Shown: positions 14,340 through 22,130, counted from the stretch's first letter. The stretch is DNA of 24,304 bases from an uncultured Eubacteriales bacterium (GCA_910585875.1 CAJUIK010000017.1:6387-30690); one strand, 5' to 3'. Notes: generated by a model not told the origin, from the letters alone. A program made the numbers and translations.

Positions 14340-16304
14340 ATGAACAACAACGAAGGCAGCGGGGGCAAAAAGCCCTATTATCTGACGACGGCGATCGCCT
14401 ATACTTCGGGCAAGCCCCATATCGGTAATCTGTATGAAATCGTATTGGCGGACGCTGTGGCCCGTTTTAAACGGAAAGACGGATATGATGTGGTCTTTCA
14501 GACGGGCACAGACGAACACGGCCAAAAAATTCAGGAAAAGGCGGAGCAGGCCGGCATGACGCCCCAGCAGTTTGTGGACGATATGGCGGCGGAAGTCCGC
14601 CGCAACTGGGATGCGCTGAACGTCTCTTACGACCGGTTTGTGCGCACCACCGACCCCATGCACGAGAAAAAAGTGCAGCAGATTTTCAAAAAACTCTATG
14701 ACCAGGGGGATATCTACAAGGGCAGCTATGAGGGGTGGTATTGCAACCCCTGCGAATCCTTTTTCACCGAAAGCCAGCTGGCGGACGGCAAATGCCCGGA
14801 TTGCGGCGCCGAGGTGAAAAAGGCCAGCGAGGAGGCGTATTTCTTCCGCATGAGCAAATATGCGGGCCGGCTCATGCAGCATATCCAGGAGCATCCGGAG
14901 TTTATTCAGCCCGAGTCCCGGAAAAACGAGATGGTCAACAACTTTCTCAAGCCAGGCCTCCAGGATCTGTGCGTCTCCCGCACCTCCTTCAGCTGGGGCG
15001 TGCCGGTGGATTTCGACCCGGGCCATGTGGTTTATGTCTGGCTGGACGCTCTGACCAACTACATCACCTTCGCCGGCTACCAGCCGGAGGGGGAGAACGA
15101 ACCGGAATACCGGAAATACTGGCCCGCCGACCTGCACCTCATCGGCAAGGACATTCTGCGGTTCCACACCATCTATTGGCCCATCTTCCTGATGGCCTTG
15201 GGCGAGCCTCTGCCCAAGCAGGTGTTCGGCCACCCCTGGCTGCTGATGGGCGGCGGCAAGATGAGCAAATCCAAGGGCAACGTCATGTACGCCGACCATC
15301 TGGCCCAGCTGTTCGGGGTAGACGCCGTCCGCTACTATCTGCTGCGGGAGATGCCTTTTGCCAACGACGGGACCATCACCTATGAGCTGCTGATGGAGCG
15401 CGTCAACAGCGATTTGGCCAATATTCTGGGCAACCTGGTCAACCGCACGACGACCATGTGCCAGCGGTACAGCGGCGGCGTGATCGGCGCTCCCGGAGAA
15501 GAGGAGGGAACGGACGCGGAGCTGAAAACCCTGTGTCTGGAGACCCCGGGCAAGGTCCGCCAGGCCATGGACGGCCTGAAAGTGGGCGAAGCTCTGGAGC
15601 ATATTTTCGCCCTGCTGCGCCGGGCCAACAAATATATCGACGAGACGACGCCCTGGATTTTGGGCAAAGACCCAGCCCAAAAGGCCCGGCTGGATACCGT
15701 GCTCTACAACCTTCTGGAGAGCATCCGTTTTGCCGCCGCCCTGTTGGAGCCCTTTATGCCTGAAACCGCCCAGAAGATTTTTGCGCAGCTGAACACGCGG
15801 CAGACCAGCCTGGAAAGCCTGGAATCCTTTGGAGGCATAAAAGCCGGCGGCAGCGTGGGGCAGCCGGAAATCCTCTTCGCCCGCATTGACGCCGCCCAAA
15901 AGACGGAGGAAATCCAGGCCATGCTTCAGGCGGAGGCCAAGGAGGAAGCGGCGCCCGAGCAGCCTCCCCACGAGCCCAAGGAAACCATCGTCTACGACGA
16001 TTTCGACAAGGTGGAGCTGACGGTGGCCAAGGTGCTGCATTGCGAGGCTGTGCCCAAATCCAAAAAGCTGCTGCGCTTTGAGCTGGATCTGGGCTATGAG
16101 AAGCGGCAGATCCTTTCGGGCATCGCCCAATGGTATCGGCCCGAGGACCTGATCGGCCACAACGTGGTGATCGTCTCCAATTTGGCGCCGAGAAAGATGA
16201 TGGGGCTGGAGAGCAACGGCATGATCCTTTCCGCAACCTGCGGCGAAAACGACGTGCGGGTGATGCTGGCCGACCAGGCCGTGCCGGGGGCTCATCTGTC
16301 ATGA
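14340..16304 (+). CDS. metG: Methionyl-tRNA synthetase with C-terminal tRNA-binding domain
   Basis: A 654-residue class I synthetase charging tRNA-Met with methionine. It has the HIGH-type motif HIGN at 27-30. The zinc knuckle lies at C135, C138, C152 and C155 (WYCNPCES and KCPDCGAE), and KMSKS at 307-311. The anticodon-binding helical domain covers about 350-520. A C-terminal Trbp111-like tRNA-binding/dimerisation domain (about 545-654, starting near YDDFDKVELTVAKVLHCEAVPKSKKLL) matches the usual Firmicutes form. The start has a purine-rich GGAAGGAATAGAGAG upstream. Its TGA overlaps the tatD ATG (ATGA), so translation of the two is coupled. Confidence 0.97.
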   Translation: MNNNEGSGGKKPYYLTTAIAYTSGKPHIGNLYEIVLADAVARFKRKDGYDVVFQTGTDEHGQKIQEKAEQAGMTPQQFVDDMAAEVRRNWDALNVSYDRFVRTTDPMHEKKVQQIFKKLYDQGDIYKGSYEGWYCNPCESFFTESQLADGKCPDCGAEVKKASEEAYFFRMSKYAGRLMQHIQEHPEFIQPESRKNEMVNNFLKPGLQDLCVSRTSFSWGVPVDFDPGHVVYVWLDALTNYITFAGYQPEGENEPEYRKYWPADLHLIGKDILRFHTIYWPIFLMALGEPLPKQVFGHPWLLMGGGKMSKSKGNVMYADHLAQLFGVDAVRYYLLREMPFANDGTITYELLMERVNSDLANILGNLVNRTTTMCQRYSGGVIGAPGEEEGTDAELKTLCLETPGKVRQAMDGLKVGEALEHIFALLRRANKYIDETTPWILGKDPAQKARLDTVLYNLLESIRFAAALLEPFMPETAQKIFAQLNTRQTSLESLESFGGIKAGGSVGQPEILFARIDAAQKTEEIQAMLQAEAKEEAAPEQPPHEPKETIVYDDFDKVELTVAKVLHCEAVPKSKKLLRFELDLGYEKRQILSGIAQWYRPEDLIGHNVVIVSNLAPRKMMGLESNGMILSATCGENDVRVMLADQAVPGAHLS

Positions 16305-17071
16305 CGGGGCTTTTCGATACCCACGCCCACTATGACGAAGGCCGGTTCGACCAAGACCGAGACCAGGTTCTGGCCGGGCTGGCCGCCGCCGGCGTGGAGC
16401 TGGTTCTCAACCCTGGGGCGGATTTGGAATCCTCCCGCCGGGCGGCGGCGCTGGCGGAGCGGTATCCTTTTCTCTATGCCGCCGCCGGGGTTCACCCCCA
16501 CAGCGCCTCTGAATTTGACGACGGCCAGCAGGCGGAAATCGCCCGGCTGCTGCAAAAGCCCCGCGTCAAGGCCCTGGGAGAAATCGGCTTGGATTATCAC
16601 TACGATTTTTCGCCCAGGGAAGCCCAGAAGAAGGCCTTTGAAAGCCAGCTGGCCCTGGCCCGAGAGCTGGACGCGCCGGTGATTATCCACGAGCGGGAGG
16701 CCGCCCAGGATTGCCTGGAAATCCTCCGGGCCTCCGGGGTGGAAAAAGCGGTATACCACTGCTATTCCGGCAGCTTGGAAACCGCCAAACTTTTGGTAGG
16801 CATGGGGTTTTATCTGTCGTTCACCGGGGTGATCACCTTCAAAAACAACCGGAAAGCGGCAGATATCATCCGCTGGCTGCCCGAGGACCGGATTATGATT
16901 GAGACCGATTCCCCCTATATGGCGCCGGAGCCTTGCCGGGGCAGGCGCAATGATTCTACTCTGCTGCCCTATATCAACAGAGCCGTAGCCGCTTATCGGG
17001 GAATCCCGGAGGAAGAAGCGGCCCGGATAACGATGGAAAACGGCAAGCGCTTTTTTGGAATAGGAGGATGA
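16301..17071 (+). CDS. tatD: TatD family metal-dependent hydrolase/DNase
   Basis: A 256-residue TIM-barrel amidohydrolase of the TatD family; members act as Mg-dependent 3'-5' exonucleases or related phosphodiesterases. All metal ligands are visible: H8 and H10 in FDTHAHYD, E94 in ALGEIGLDYHYDFSP, H130 in VIIHERE, H153 in VYHCYSGS, and D203 in IETDSPYMAPEPCRGRRN. The ATG overlaps the metG stop by four bases. The metG-tatD order is common in Firmicutes. A TatD-associated radical SAM gene follows after six bases, which marks this as the TatD subgroup with that partner. Confidence 0.93.
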   Translation: MTGLFDTHAHYDEGRFDQDRDQVLAGLAAAGVELVLNPGADLESSRRAAALAERYPFLYAAAGVHPHSASEFDDGQQAEIARLLQKPRVKALGEIGLDYHYDFSPREAQKKAFESQLALARELDAPVIIHEREAAQDCLEILRASGVEKAVYHCYSGSLETAKLLVGMGFYLSFTGVITFKNNRKAADIIRWLPEDRIMIETDSPYMAPEPCRGRRNDSTLLPYINRAVAAYRGIPEEEAARITMENGKRFFGIGG

Positions 17072-17077
17072 GGCGTC

Positions 17078-17689
17078 ATGGGCAAGGAGGTCTATTCTTA
17101 CGGGGATAAGCTTTACCTGAATATCACAAACAAATGCCGCTTGGACTGCGCCTTTTGCATCCGCAGAAACAAACAGGGGCTGGGGGACGCGGACAGCCTG
17201 TGGCTGGATCAAGAGCCGGATTGCGCCCAGGTGATCCAGCTGGTCAAAGAGCGGGGGCCGGAGAAATTCGCCCAGATCGTTTTTTGCGGCTATGGGGAGC
17301 CCACCGAGCGCCTTCACGACTTGCTGACTATGGCCAAGGAGCTGAAGAAGCTGCCGGGATGCCCGCCTCTGCGGTTGGATACCAACGGACTCTCCTCCCT
17401 GGTCTTCGGCTATGACACGGCGCCGGACATTGCGGAGCGCTTTGACGCGGTATCTGTTTCCCTCAACGCCCCCACCGCCCAGGAATATGCGGCGATATGC
17501 CCTTCCCAATGGGGGGAAGAAGCCTTTTTCGCCATGCTGGATTTTGCCAAAAAGATGCGCAAGCTGGTGCGGGACACCCAGCTGACTGTGGTGGATTATA
17601 TCGGCGAGGAGCAAACGCAGCGGGCCCAGGAGCTGGCCGGCCGGCTGGATATCCCTTTGCGGGTCCGCCATTATCAGGATAAAGAATAA
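17078..17689 (+). CDS. TatD-associated radical SAM protein
   Basis: A short, 203-residue radical SAM protein. The cluster-binding cysteines are C20, C24 and C27 in NKCRLDCAFC, and the GYGEPT motif that contacts SAM follows. It belongs to the small family repeatedly found next to tatD (TIGR04038-like); its substrate is, as far as I know, not established. It lacks any auxiliary cluster domain, and the barrel is partial, as in the family. The ATG lies about ten bases after AGGAGG, six bases beyond tatD. It is the last gene of the metG operon. Tight linkage suggests it modifies, or works on, the same nucleic acid substrate as TatD, which is inference. Confidence 0.88.
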   Translation: MGKEVYSYGDKLYLNITNKCRLDCAFCIRRNKQGLGDADSLWLDQEPDCAQVIQLVKERGPEKFAQIVFCGYGEPTERLHDLLTMAKELKKLPGCPPLRLDTNGLSSLVFGYDTAPDIAERFDAVSVSLNAPTAQEYAAICPSQWGEEAFFAMLDFAKKMRKLVRDTQLTVVDYIGEEQTQRAQELAGRLDIPLRVRHYQDKE

Positions 17690-17690
17690 A

Positions 17691-17725
17691 AAAAGCCGCG
17701 AACTCGGAGTAGAGTCGCGGCTTTT
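17691..17725. terminator. Bidirectional terminator between the radical SAM gene and the FMN-binding gene
   Basis: AAAAGCCGCGA pairs with TCGCGGCTTTT around a loop of about 13 bases. It lies between convergent genes. Confidence 0.85.
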
Positions 17726-17727
17726 CT

Positions 17728-18144
17728 CTATGGTTTTGCGATAGGGCCCTGCTCCAGCGCCTGTTCTACCGCTTTTTGCAAGACCTTGCTGGAGTTGGTA
17801 GCGCCGGATACGGCGTCCGCATCCACGCGCTGTTCGGCGAGGATCTTGTCGATCACAGCTTCGGCTTTTTGTCCCCGGTCGTTTTTATGCTCTATAATAC
17901 GAATACTCTGGATTTTGCCGCCCTCCATCTCAACTTCCACCTTTGCGGAGATAAAGCCCACGTCCCATTGGCCGGCGTAAAGGCCGTCTGCAAGGTCGGC
18001 CAGAGGCGGCTGTCGGATGGAAATTTCTCGGACGGCCCGCCGATAATCCGCCACGCTTTTCAGGTAGAGGCCGCCGGCGGCTAATCCCAGCAAAAGGGCG
18101 GCTGAGAGCAGGCCGAGAAGGGGTTTTTTAGAAGGATATTTCAT
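17728..18144 (-). CDS. Membrane-anchored FMN-binding domain protein
   Basis: A 138-residue protein with one N-terminal membrane span (about 8-28) and an extracytoplasmic FMN-binding domain (PF04205-like). The motif DAVSGATNSS (110-119) is the site where the ApbE flavin transferase links FMN to a threonine, here T116. Such proteins pass electrons in membrane redox chains or act as small extracellular flavoproteins. The ATG at 18144 overlaps the stop of the upstream tetR gene (ATGA); an in-frame ATG at 18156 is an alternative, and neither has an ideal ribosome site. It is controlled with tetR. No ApbE or partner oxidoreductase is in the window. Confidence 0.85.
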   Translation of the reverse strand: MKYPSKKPLLGLLSAALLLGLAAGGLYLKSVADYRRAVREISIRQPPLADLADGLYAGQWDVGFISAKVEVEMEGGKIQSIRIIEHKNDRGQKAEAVIDKILAEQRVDADAVSGATNSSKVLQKAVEQALEQGPIAKP

Positions 18145-18806
18145 CCGTATTGCCATCGCCTTTCTGCGCCGGGCTGGGGATTTTCCAGAGATCGATAGAG
18201 CAGATCGAAACCATGCTGGAGAAACTGCTCCTTGGAAAGGCCCATGGCGCTTTGAATATAGCGCTCCTTGTTTGCCGCGAAGCGGATCAGCCCAGACAGC
18301 ATTCCCCAGCAGCTGAAAGAGACGGATTCCACGTCCAAGTCCTGGCGGAGCTGGCCGCTTTCTATGCCGGAAAGGAGGAAGGACCGGATCATGTCGTTGA
18401 TCTGCTCGCCGGCTAAAAAGGTTTCTCTTTCTTCTGGAAAAGAATCTTGCTTCTCAAAATCAATATTGATTTTCTCCAGCGTCGCCTGAAAATAAAAGGG
18501 GCAGTCCTGTTGATATTGGGTCAGCCGCCGGCAGAGCAGATCGTATTTTTCCCGCGTGGACGCCTGCTGACGCAAGGCGGAGCGGACGCAGTCGGCCAGC
18601 TGTTTCATGCTGTCCAGCGTCAGCACGCAGAGGATTTCATCTTTGTTTTCAAAATAAACGTAAAGCGTGGCTTTGCTGTATCCCGCCGCTTTGGCGATAT
18701 CGTCCATAGACGTGGCCGCGACGCCCTGCTTCAGAAACAGCACGGAAGCCGCCGCCGCAATATGCGCCCGATGGGCGCTGGCGGGTTCCTTTTTTCGCCG
18801 CCCCAT
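18141..18806 (-). CDS. TetR/AcrR family transcriptional regulator
   Basis: A 221-residue regulator. The DNA-binding domain (about 12-60) is canonical: HIAAAASVLFLKQGVAATSMDDIAKAAGYSKATLYVYFENKDEILCVLT. The rest is the helical ligand-binding and dimerisation domain, with no recognisable ligand signature. The ATG is preceded by GGGGAGG. A perfect palindrome covers its own transcription start, so it should repress itself and the FMN-binding gene that overlaps its stop codon. The inducer is unknown; relatives of this type often answer to small hydrophobic compounds. Confidence 0.92.
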   Translation of the reverse strand: MGRRKKEPASAHRAHIAAAASVLFLKQGVAATSMDDIAKAAGYSKATLYVYFENKDEILCVLTLDSMKQLADCVRSALRQQASTREKYDLLCRRLTQYQQDCPFYFQATLEKINIDFEKQDSFPEERETFLAGEQINDMIRSFLLSGIESGQLRQDLDVESVSFSCWGMLSGLIRFAANKERYIQSAMGLSKEQFLQHGFDLLYRSLENPQPGAERRWQYG

Positions 18807-18825
18807 GCAATCCTCCCCTTTCCAA

Positions 18826-18848
18826 TAATTAAACTAACAGTTTAATTA
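18826..18848. promoter_or_regulatory. TetR operator
   Basis: TAATTAAAC-TAACA-GTTTAATTA, a perfect 9-bp inverted repeat with a five-base centre, lying immediately downstream of the -10 and over the start site of the tetR promoter. Size and position fit a TetR dimer. Confidence 0.82.
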
Positions 18849-18849
18849 A

Positions 18850-18878
18850 ATGATACCCCTTCTTCTCTTCCTTGTCAA
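18850..18878 (-). promoter_or_regulatory. Sigma-A-type promoter for tetR and the FMN-binding gene
   Basis: Minus strand: a perfect TTGACA (18878-18873), a 17-base spacer, TATCAT (18855-18850). The start site would fall within the operator palindrome. Confidence 0.85.
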
Positions 18879-18971
18879 GGGGCGGAGGAAGGAAAAAATC
18901 GGAGAAAACAACAAGGGCGCAGGAAAAGCATGGCGGCCTTCAATCAGAAAATCAGCGTCCGCCGAAAGCGG

Positions 18972-19000
18972 TTGTTTTTCGGAGGGCGCTGCTGTATAAT
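18972..19000 (+). promoter_or_regulatory. Promoter for the Imm1-like gene
   Basis: TTGTTT (18972-18977), a 17-base spacer, a perfect TATAAT (18995-19000), 47 bases before the ATG at 19047. Confidence 0.75.
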
Positions 19001-19046
19001 GGGCTCGCCAGCAAAATACAATCTGCAAGGAAAAAAGGAGAACAGG

Positions 19047-19544
19047 ATGGAGTTTGAAATTATCCCAAGGAAAGACAGGATCCCGCCGTTTGATTCCCAC
19101 GCAATCAAAATACGGCGCATAGAATATTTTGACCCGCCCTATCAGGCCTATGACGAAGAAGACATTACAGAAAACGTCATAGCAGAGGTCTTAAAGCAAA
19201 TTTCGGGCGGGATCAATCTATATTTATTTTTAGATCCAGACGGAGAGGACGATTGGCTGGAAGTAAATTGCGACGGCGAATGGATATCGCTTGGATTTTT
19301 GGGGGATTTTGGACAAAAGAATTATTATTCTTATAATCCCGCCTTTGCCGATACTGCCGACCAAATTGACAAAGGAGATTTTTCAGACAAAAGCATATAT
19401 ACCGACCTTGAAAGAGGCGGGCAGTCGCCCATTCCCAGTATTCAAGCGATTACAGAGATTGAAATGGGCGTCAAAGCTGTTGAATATTTTATCAGGACAG
19501 GAGAGCTTTATCCGGGAATCGACTGGATGCGTCAGTGCGAATGA
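19047..19544 (+). CDS. Imm1-like immunity protein, orphan
   Basis: A 165-residue acidic cytoplasmic protein. The middle (DDWLEVNCDGEWISLGFLGD) and the end (IPSIQAITEIEMGVKAVEYFIRTGELYPGIDW) resemble the Imm1 family of immunity proteins that neutralise polymorphic toxins such as deaminases; the final 'A..A..FF.TG..P.I.W' pattern is the most suggestive. The start is the ATG at 19047 with AAAGGAG six bases upstream. The gene is clearly AT-richer than its neighbours and has its own promoter and terminator, like a single-gene cassette acquired by transfer. No cognate toxin is in the window. Family assignment is tentative. Confidence 0.6.
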   Translation: MEFEIIPRKDRIPPFDSHAIKIRRIEYFDPPYQAYDEEDITENVIAEVLKQISGGINLYLFLDPDGEDDWLEVNCDGEWISLGFLGDFGQKNYYSYNPAFADTADQIDKGDFSDKSIYTDLERGGQSPIPSIQAITEIEMGVKAVEYFIRTGELYPGIDWMRQCE

Positions 19545-19610
19545 TTCCCGTTCATCGCGCTCTCTCGGACGCTTTCTTTGAAGCTATTAGAATGGCTGCG
19601 CAAGTATGAA

Positions 19611-19654
19611 AAGGGCAAGACAAACCGTCGCGGTCTGTCTTGCCCTTGTTTTCT
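19611..19654 (+). terminator. Strong terminator after the Imm1-like gene
   Basis: AAGGGCAAGACA pairs with TGTCTTGCCCTT as a 12-bp stem, extended by an inner ACCG-TCG-CGGT helix, followed by a T-rich stretch. It is 66 bases after the stop, and could also stop the opposing kinase transcript. Confidence 0.85.
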
Positions 19655-19677
19655 TTGGGAGCCCGATCTTTGCAGAG

Positions 19678-20784
19678 CTATTTGTTTTTGTCATAATACT
19701 CGGGGGGCAAAACCGGGGAGAGCTCCAGCAGCAGGTGGTCGAAGCCGCTGGCGTAATCCGCCGCCGGGGCGCCCAGGGGAAGAGCCGGCCCCGACAGCCC
19801 CAAAGGCAGGGTGAGAGTGACGGTGGCGCCCTGTCCTTCAGCGCTGGAAATCACGCAAGCGCCGCCGTGGAGCGACATCACCGCCTTGGCCAGCGCAAAG
19901 CCATATCCTGCGCCGCCCACCATCATGCCGGCGGAAGCGGCCCCTTCCTGCCGCCGGGTGAAGACATAGGGCAGCATGGCGGGGGGGATGCCGGGGCCCT
20001 GGTCCGCCACGGCGATGACGGCGCTTTCCCCCTTGACAGAGAGGGACAGGCGGACCCGATTGCCAGGGCAGGTGTATTTGGCCGAGTTGGCCAGCAGATT
20101 GAGCAGCACCCGTTCCAGCTTTTCCTGGTCGAAAAGACAAGGCAGGGGAGAGCGGGGCAGATCCCAAGAGAGGGGGATTTCCAGAGCCTCCAAAAAAGGG
20201 GCGGCCCGCTGGCACAAGCCCAGGCAAAAGGAGGTCAGCTCCCCCTGGCGCAGGTTCAGCTCCAGCCTGCCGTTTTCCGCTCGGGCGCAGTCCAGCATAT
20301 TGCGGGAGAGCCGCATCAGCCGATACATTCCCTGGCGTATCACGCTTTTGGCATATTGGCTTTTGGCGTCCCGGTCCCCCGGCAGGCTATCCCAGGCCAC
20401 GAACATGGTAGCCAGGCTGCCGCTGATCTCCCGGCTGAGGAGCTCGGCGGCGCTGAGGGCCATGGCGGGCTTCTGATCTCCTTCGGTGAAGAAGACGGTG
20501 ATCAGAAGATTGCCTTCCCGGGGCTCCATGCTGCATCGGACAGATCGCCCCCGCAGCGTGGCTTGGAAAGAGTGTCCCTGCCCTCCGTGGGCGCAGGCGA
20601 TGAGTTGAGCGGCCAAGGAATCGGGCAGGATATCGTTGAGCGAGCGGCCCACCAGGTCTTCGTCCAGCTGAAACCGGAGGCTGCCGGTCATAAACAGGAT
20701 GCGGCCCGAGGGGCTGCACACCATCAGATTGTCGTCAGCGGCGGGAAACCAGGTCATATTGCCGCCGAAGGGAGAACGATCCAC
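19678..20784 (-). CDS. Sensor-kinase-like protein lacking the phospho-acceptor histidine
   Basis: A 368-residue soluble protein. An N-terminal PAS-like domain (about 15-100) is followed by a two-helix HisKA-like region (about 108-180) and a C-terminal HATPase domain. The ATP-binding boxes look intact: N box LLNLLANSAKYT (227-238), G1 DQGPGIP (261-267), and G2 GAGYGFALAK (291-300). At the place of the H box (normally S-H-E) it reads SREISGSL, with R118 instead of histidine, and no other histidine is nearby. The start is GTG at 20784, seven bases after AAGGAGG. There is no membrane segment and no response regulator beside it. It may be a pseudokinase or an ATPase that acts on a partner. Confidence 0.85.
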   Translation of the reverse strand: MDRSPFGGNMTWFPAADDNLMVCSPSGRILFMTGSLRFQLDEDLVGRSLNDILPDSLAAQLIACAHGGQGHSFQATLRGRSVRCSMEPREGNLLITVFFTEGDQKPAMALSAAELLSREISGSLATMFVAWDSLPGDRDAKSQYAKSVIRQGMYRLMRLSRNMLDCARAENGRLELNLRQGELTSFCLGLCQRAAPFLEALEIPLSWDLPRSPLPCLFDQEKLERVLLNLLANSAKYTCPGNRVRLSLSVKGESAVIAVADQGPGIPPAMLPYVFTRRQEGAASAGMMVGGAGYGFALAKAVMSLHGGACVISSAEGQGATVTLTLPLGLSGPALPLGAPAADYASGFDHLLLELSPVLPPEYYDKNK

Positions 20785-21004
20785 ATCAACGCCTCCTTGC
20801 CGCCGGCGGGGCCGGCGGGAAATTTGTCACATTTTGCATAAAAGTATCAGAACTATTTTAGTATGCTTCGTTCCACAATGCAAGCAGAAAAATGCTAGCC
20901 CGGCCCAGCGGGGCCGGCTTTTGGCGCAAAAGGCTTGGGCTCCAGGCAGGCGGCGCCGCCAAAGTCGGACCGGGGGAAGTTTTTTAGAATTTTCGCTTTA
21001 GAGG
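20785..21004. other. Intergenic region between the kinase-like gene and gap
   Basis: It holds the kinase ribosome site (about 20792-20797), an AT-rich patch (20820-20895) with promoter-like words on both strands but none convincing, and two consecutive hairpins (20898-20963, listed separately). No gene is supported. Confidence 0.4.
20898..20963 (+). other. Two hairpins, the first terminator-like, with no upstream plus-strand gene
   Basis: GCC(C)GGCCC and GGGCCGGC pair with one bulge and are followed by TTTT (20898-20922), looking like a plus-strand terminator. The second hairpin pairs about 20918-20926 with 20956-20963 (CTTTTGGCG with CGCCAAAG) and competes with the T run. The nearest plus-strand gene upstream ends more than 1.3 kb away. 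A small RNA with a promoter around 20835-20865 (TTGCAT, then TTTAGT) is possible but weakly supported. Confidence 0.4.
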
Positions 21005-21034
21005 TTGAGAAATCATGCCATATTAGTGTATAAT
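21005..21034 (+). promoter_or_regulatory. Sigma-A-type promoter for gap
   Basis: TTGAGA (21005-21010), an 18-base spacer, a perfect TATAAT (21029-21034), about 75 bases before the ATG. Confidence 0.75.
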
Positions 21035-21108
21035 CAAAGAAAGGGATTATGAGCGGGCCAGCGGGTTCGCCCAGGATGCAAATGCAGGACGATATGGAGG
21101 TAATTGGT

Positions 21109-22119
21109 ATGAGTGTGAAAATCGGGATCAACGGCTTCGGCCGCATTGGCAAACTGGCTTTCCAGGCCGGCGTTTTCGACCCGGAAGTGGAGTTTGTAGC
21201 GATCAACCACCCCAGCCTGACGCCGGAGTATGCGGCGTATATGCTGAAATACGACACTGTTCACGGCCGGTGGGATCACGAAATCAGCTGGGACGAGAAT
21301 TCCATCACAGTCAACGGCAAGAAGACTCTGGTCTTGAACTGCGACAAGCCGGAGGATATCCCCTGGGCCAGCGCAGGCGCCGAATATGTTTTGGAAACCA
21401 CGGGGAAATTCCTCACCGCTCAGACGGCGGGAGGCCATATTCAGGCCGGAGCCAAAAAAGTGGTGCTGTCCGCCCCCTCCAAGGACGACACCCCCATGTT
21501 CGTCATGGGCGTCAACCACGAGACCTATGCGGGGCAGGATATTGTCTCCAACGCGTCTTGCACCACCAATTGCTTGGCGCCTTTGGCCAAGGTGATCAAC
21601 GATACCTTTGGCATCACAGAAGGGTTGATGACCACCGTACACGCCATGACGAAATCCCAAAAGGTGGTGGACGCCCGCTCTGGCAAGGACTGGAGAAGCG
21701 GCCGGGCCGCCTCGGGCAGCATTATCCCCGCCTCCACCGGCGCCGCTAAGGCGGTGGGCAAGGTGATTCCCCAGCTGGCCGGCAAACTGACGGGCATGGC
21801 TTTCCGGGTGCCCACGCTGGACGTTTCAGTGGTGGACCTGACCTGCAACCTGGCCCAGCCCGCTACGATGGAGCAGATCTGCGAGGCCGTCAAACAAGCG
21901 GCCCAGGGCCCGATGAAAGGCGTGTTGTCCTATTGCGACGAGCCTCTGGTTTCCGCCGATTTCGCCGGCGTCAAGGAGTCCTCTATCTTTGACGCCAAGG
22001 CTAGCATGGCGCTGACTCCCACCTTTGTCAAGCTGGTTTCCTGGTATGACAACGAGGCCGGGTACGCCGCCCGCACAGTGGATTTAATCCGGTATATGCA
22101 CAGCAAGGATCAGAAGTGA
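21109..22119 (+). CDS. gap: Glyceraldehyde-3-phosphate dehydrogenase, phosphorylating
   Basis: A complete 336-residue GAPDH that oxidises glyceraldehyde-3-phosphate to 1,3-bisphosphoglycerate in glycolysis. GINGFGRIGK opens the NAD-binding fold; the catalytic cysteine is C151 in NASCTTNC, with H178 in TTVHAMTKSQ and the phosphate-binding GRAASGSIIPASTGAAKAVGKVIP; WYDNEAGY is near the end. The residue that usually follows VAIN is Asp, the NAD-specificity position; here it is His (AINHPSL), so cofactor preference may be relaxed. The ATG at 21109 has GGAGG eight bases upstream; the open frame back to 21049 is leader. It is a stand-alone gene, not clustered with other glycolytic genes. Confidence 0.96.
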   Translation: MSVKIGINGFGRIGKLAFQAGVFDPEVEFVAINHPSLTPEYAAYMLKYDTVHGRWDHEISWDENSITVNGKKTLVLNCDKPEDIPWASAGAEYVLETTGKFLTAQTAGGHIQAGAKKVVLSAPSKDDTPMFVMGVNHETYAGQDIVSNASCTTNCLAPLAKVINDTFGITEGLMTTVHAMTKSQKVVDARSGKDWRSGRAASGSIIPASTGAAKAVGKVIPQLAGKLTGMAFRVPTLDVSVVDLTCNLAQPATMEQICEAVKQAAQGPMKGVLSYCDEPLVSADFAGVKESSIFDAKASMALTPTFVKLVSWYDNEAGYAARTVDLIRYMHSKDQK

Positions 22120-22130
22120 GTGTTTTCCTG

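Noticed and set aside
13947..16295. Very long minus-strand open frame opposite metG
   Set aside because: It is a shadow of the GC-rich metG codon pattern, with no domain resemblance and no ribosome site.
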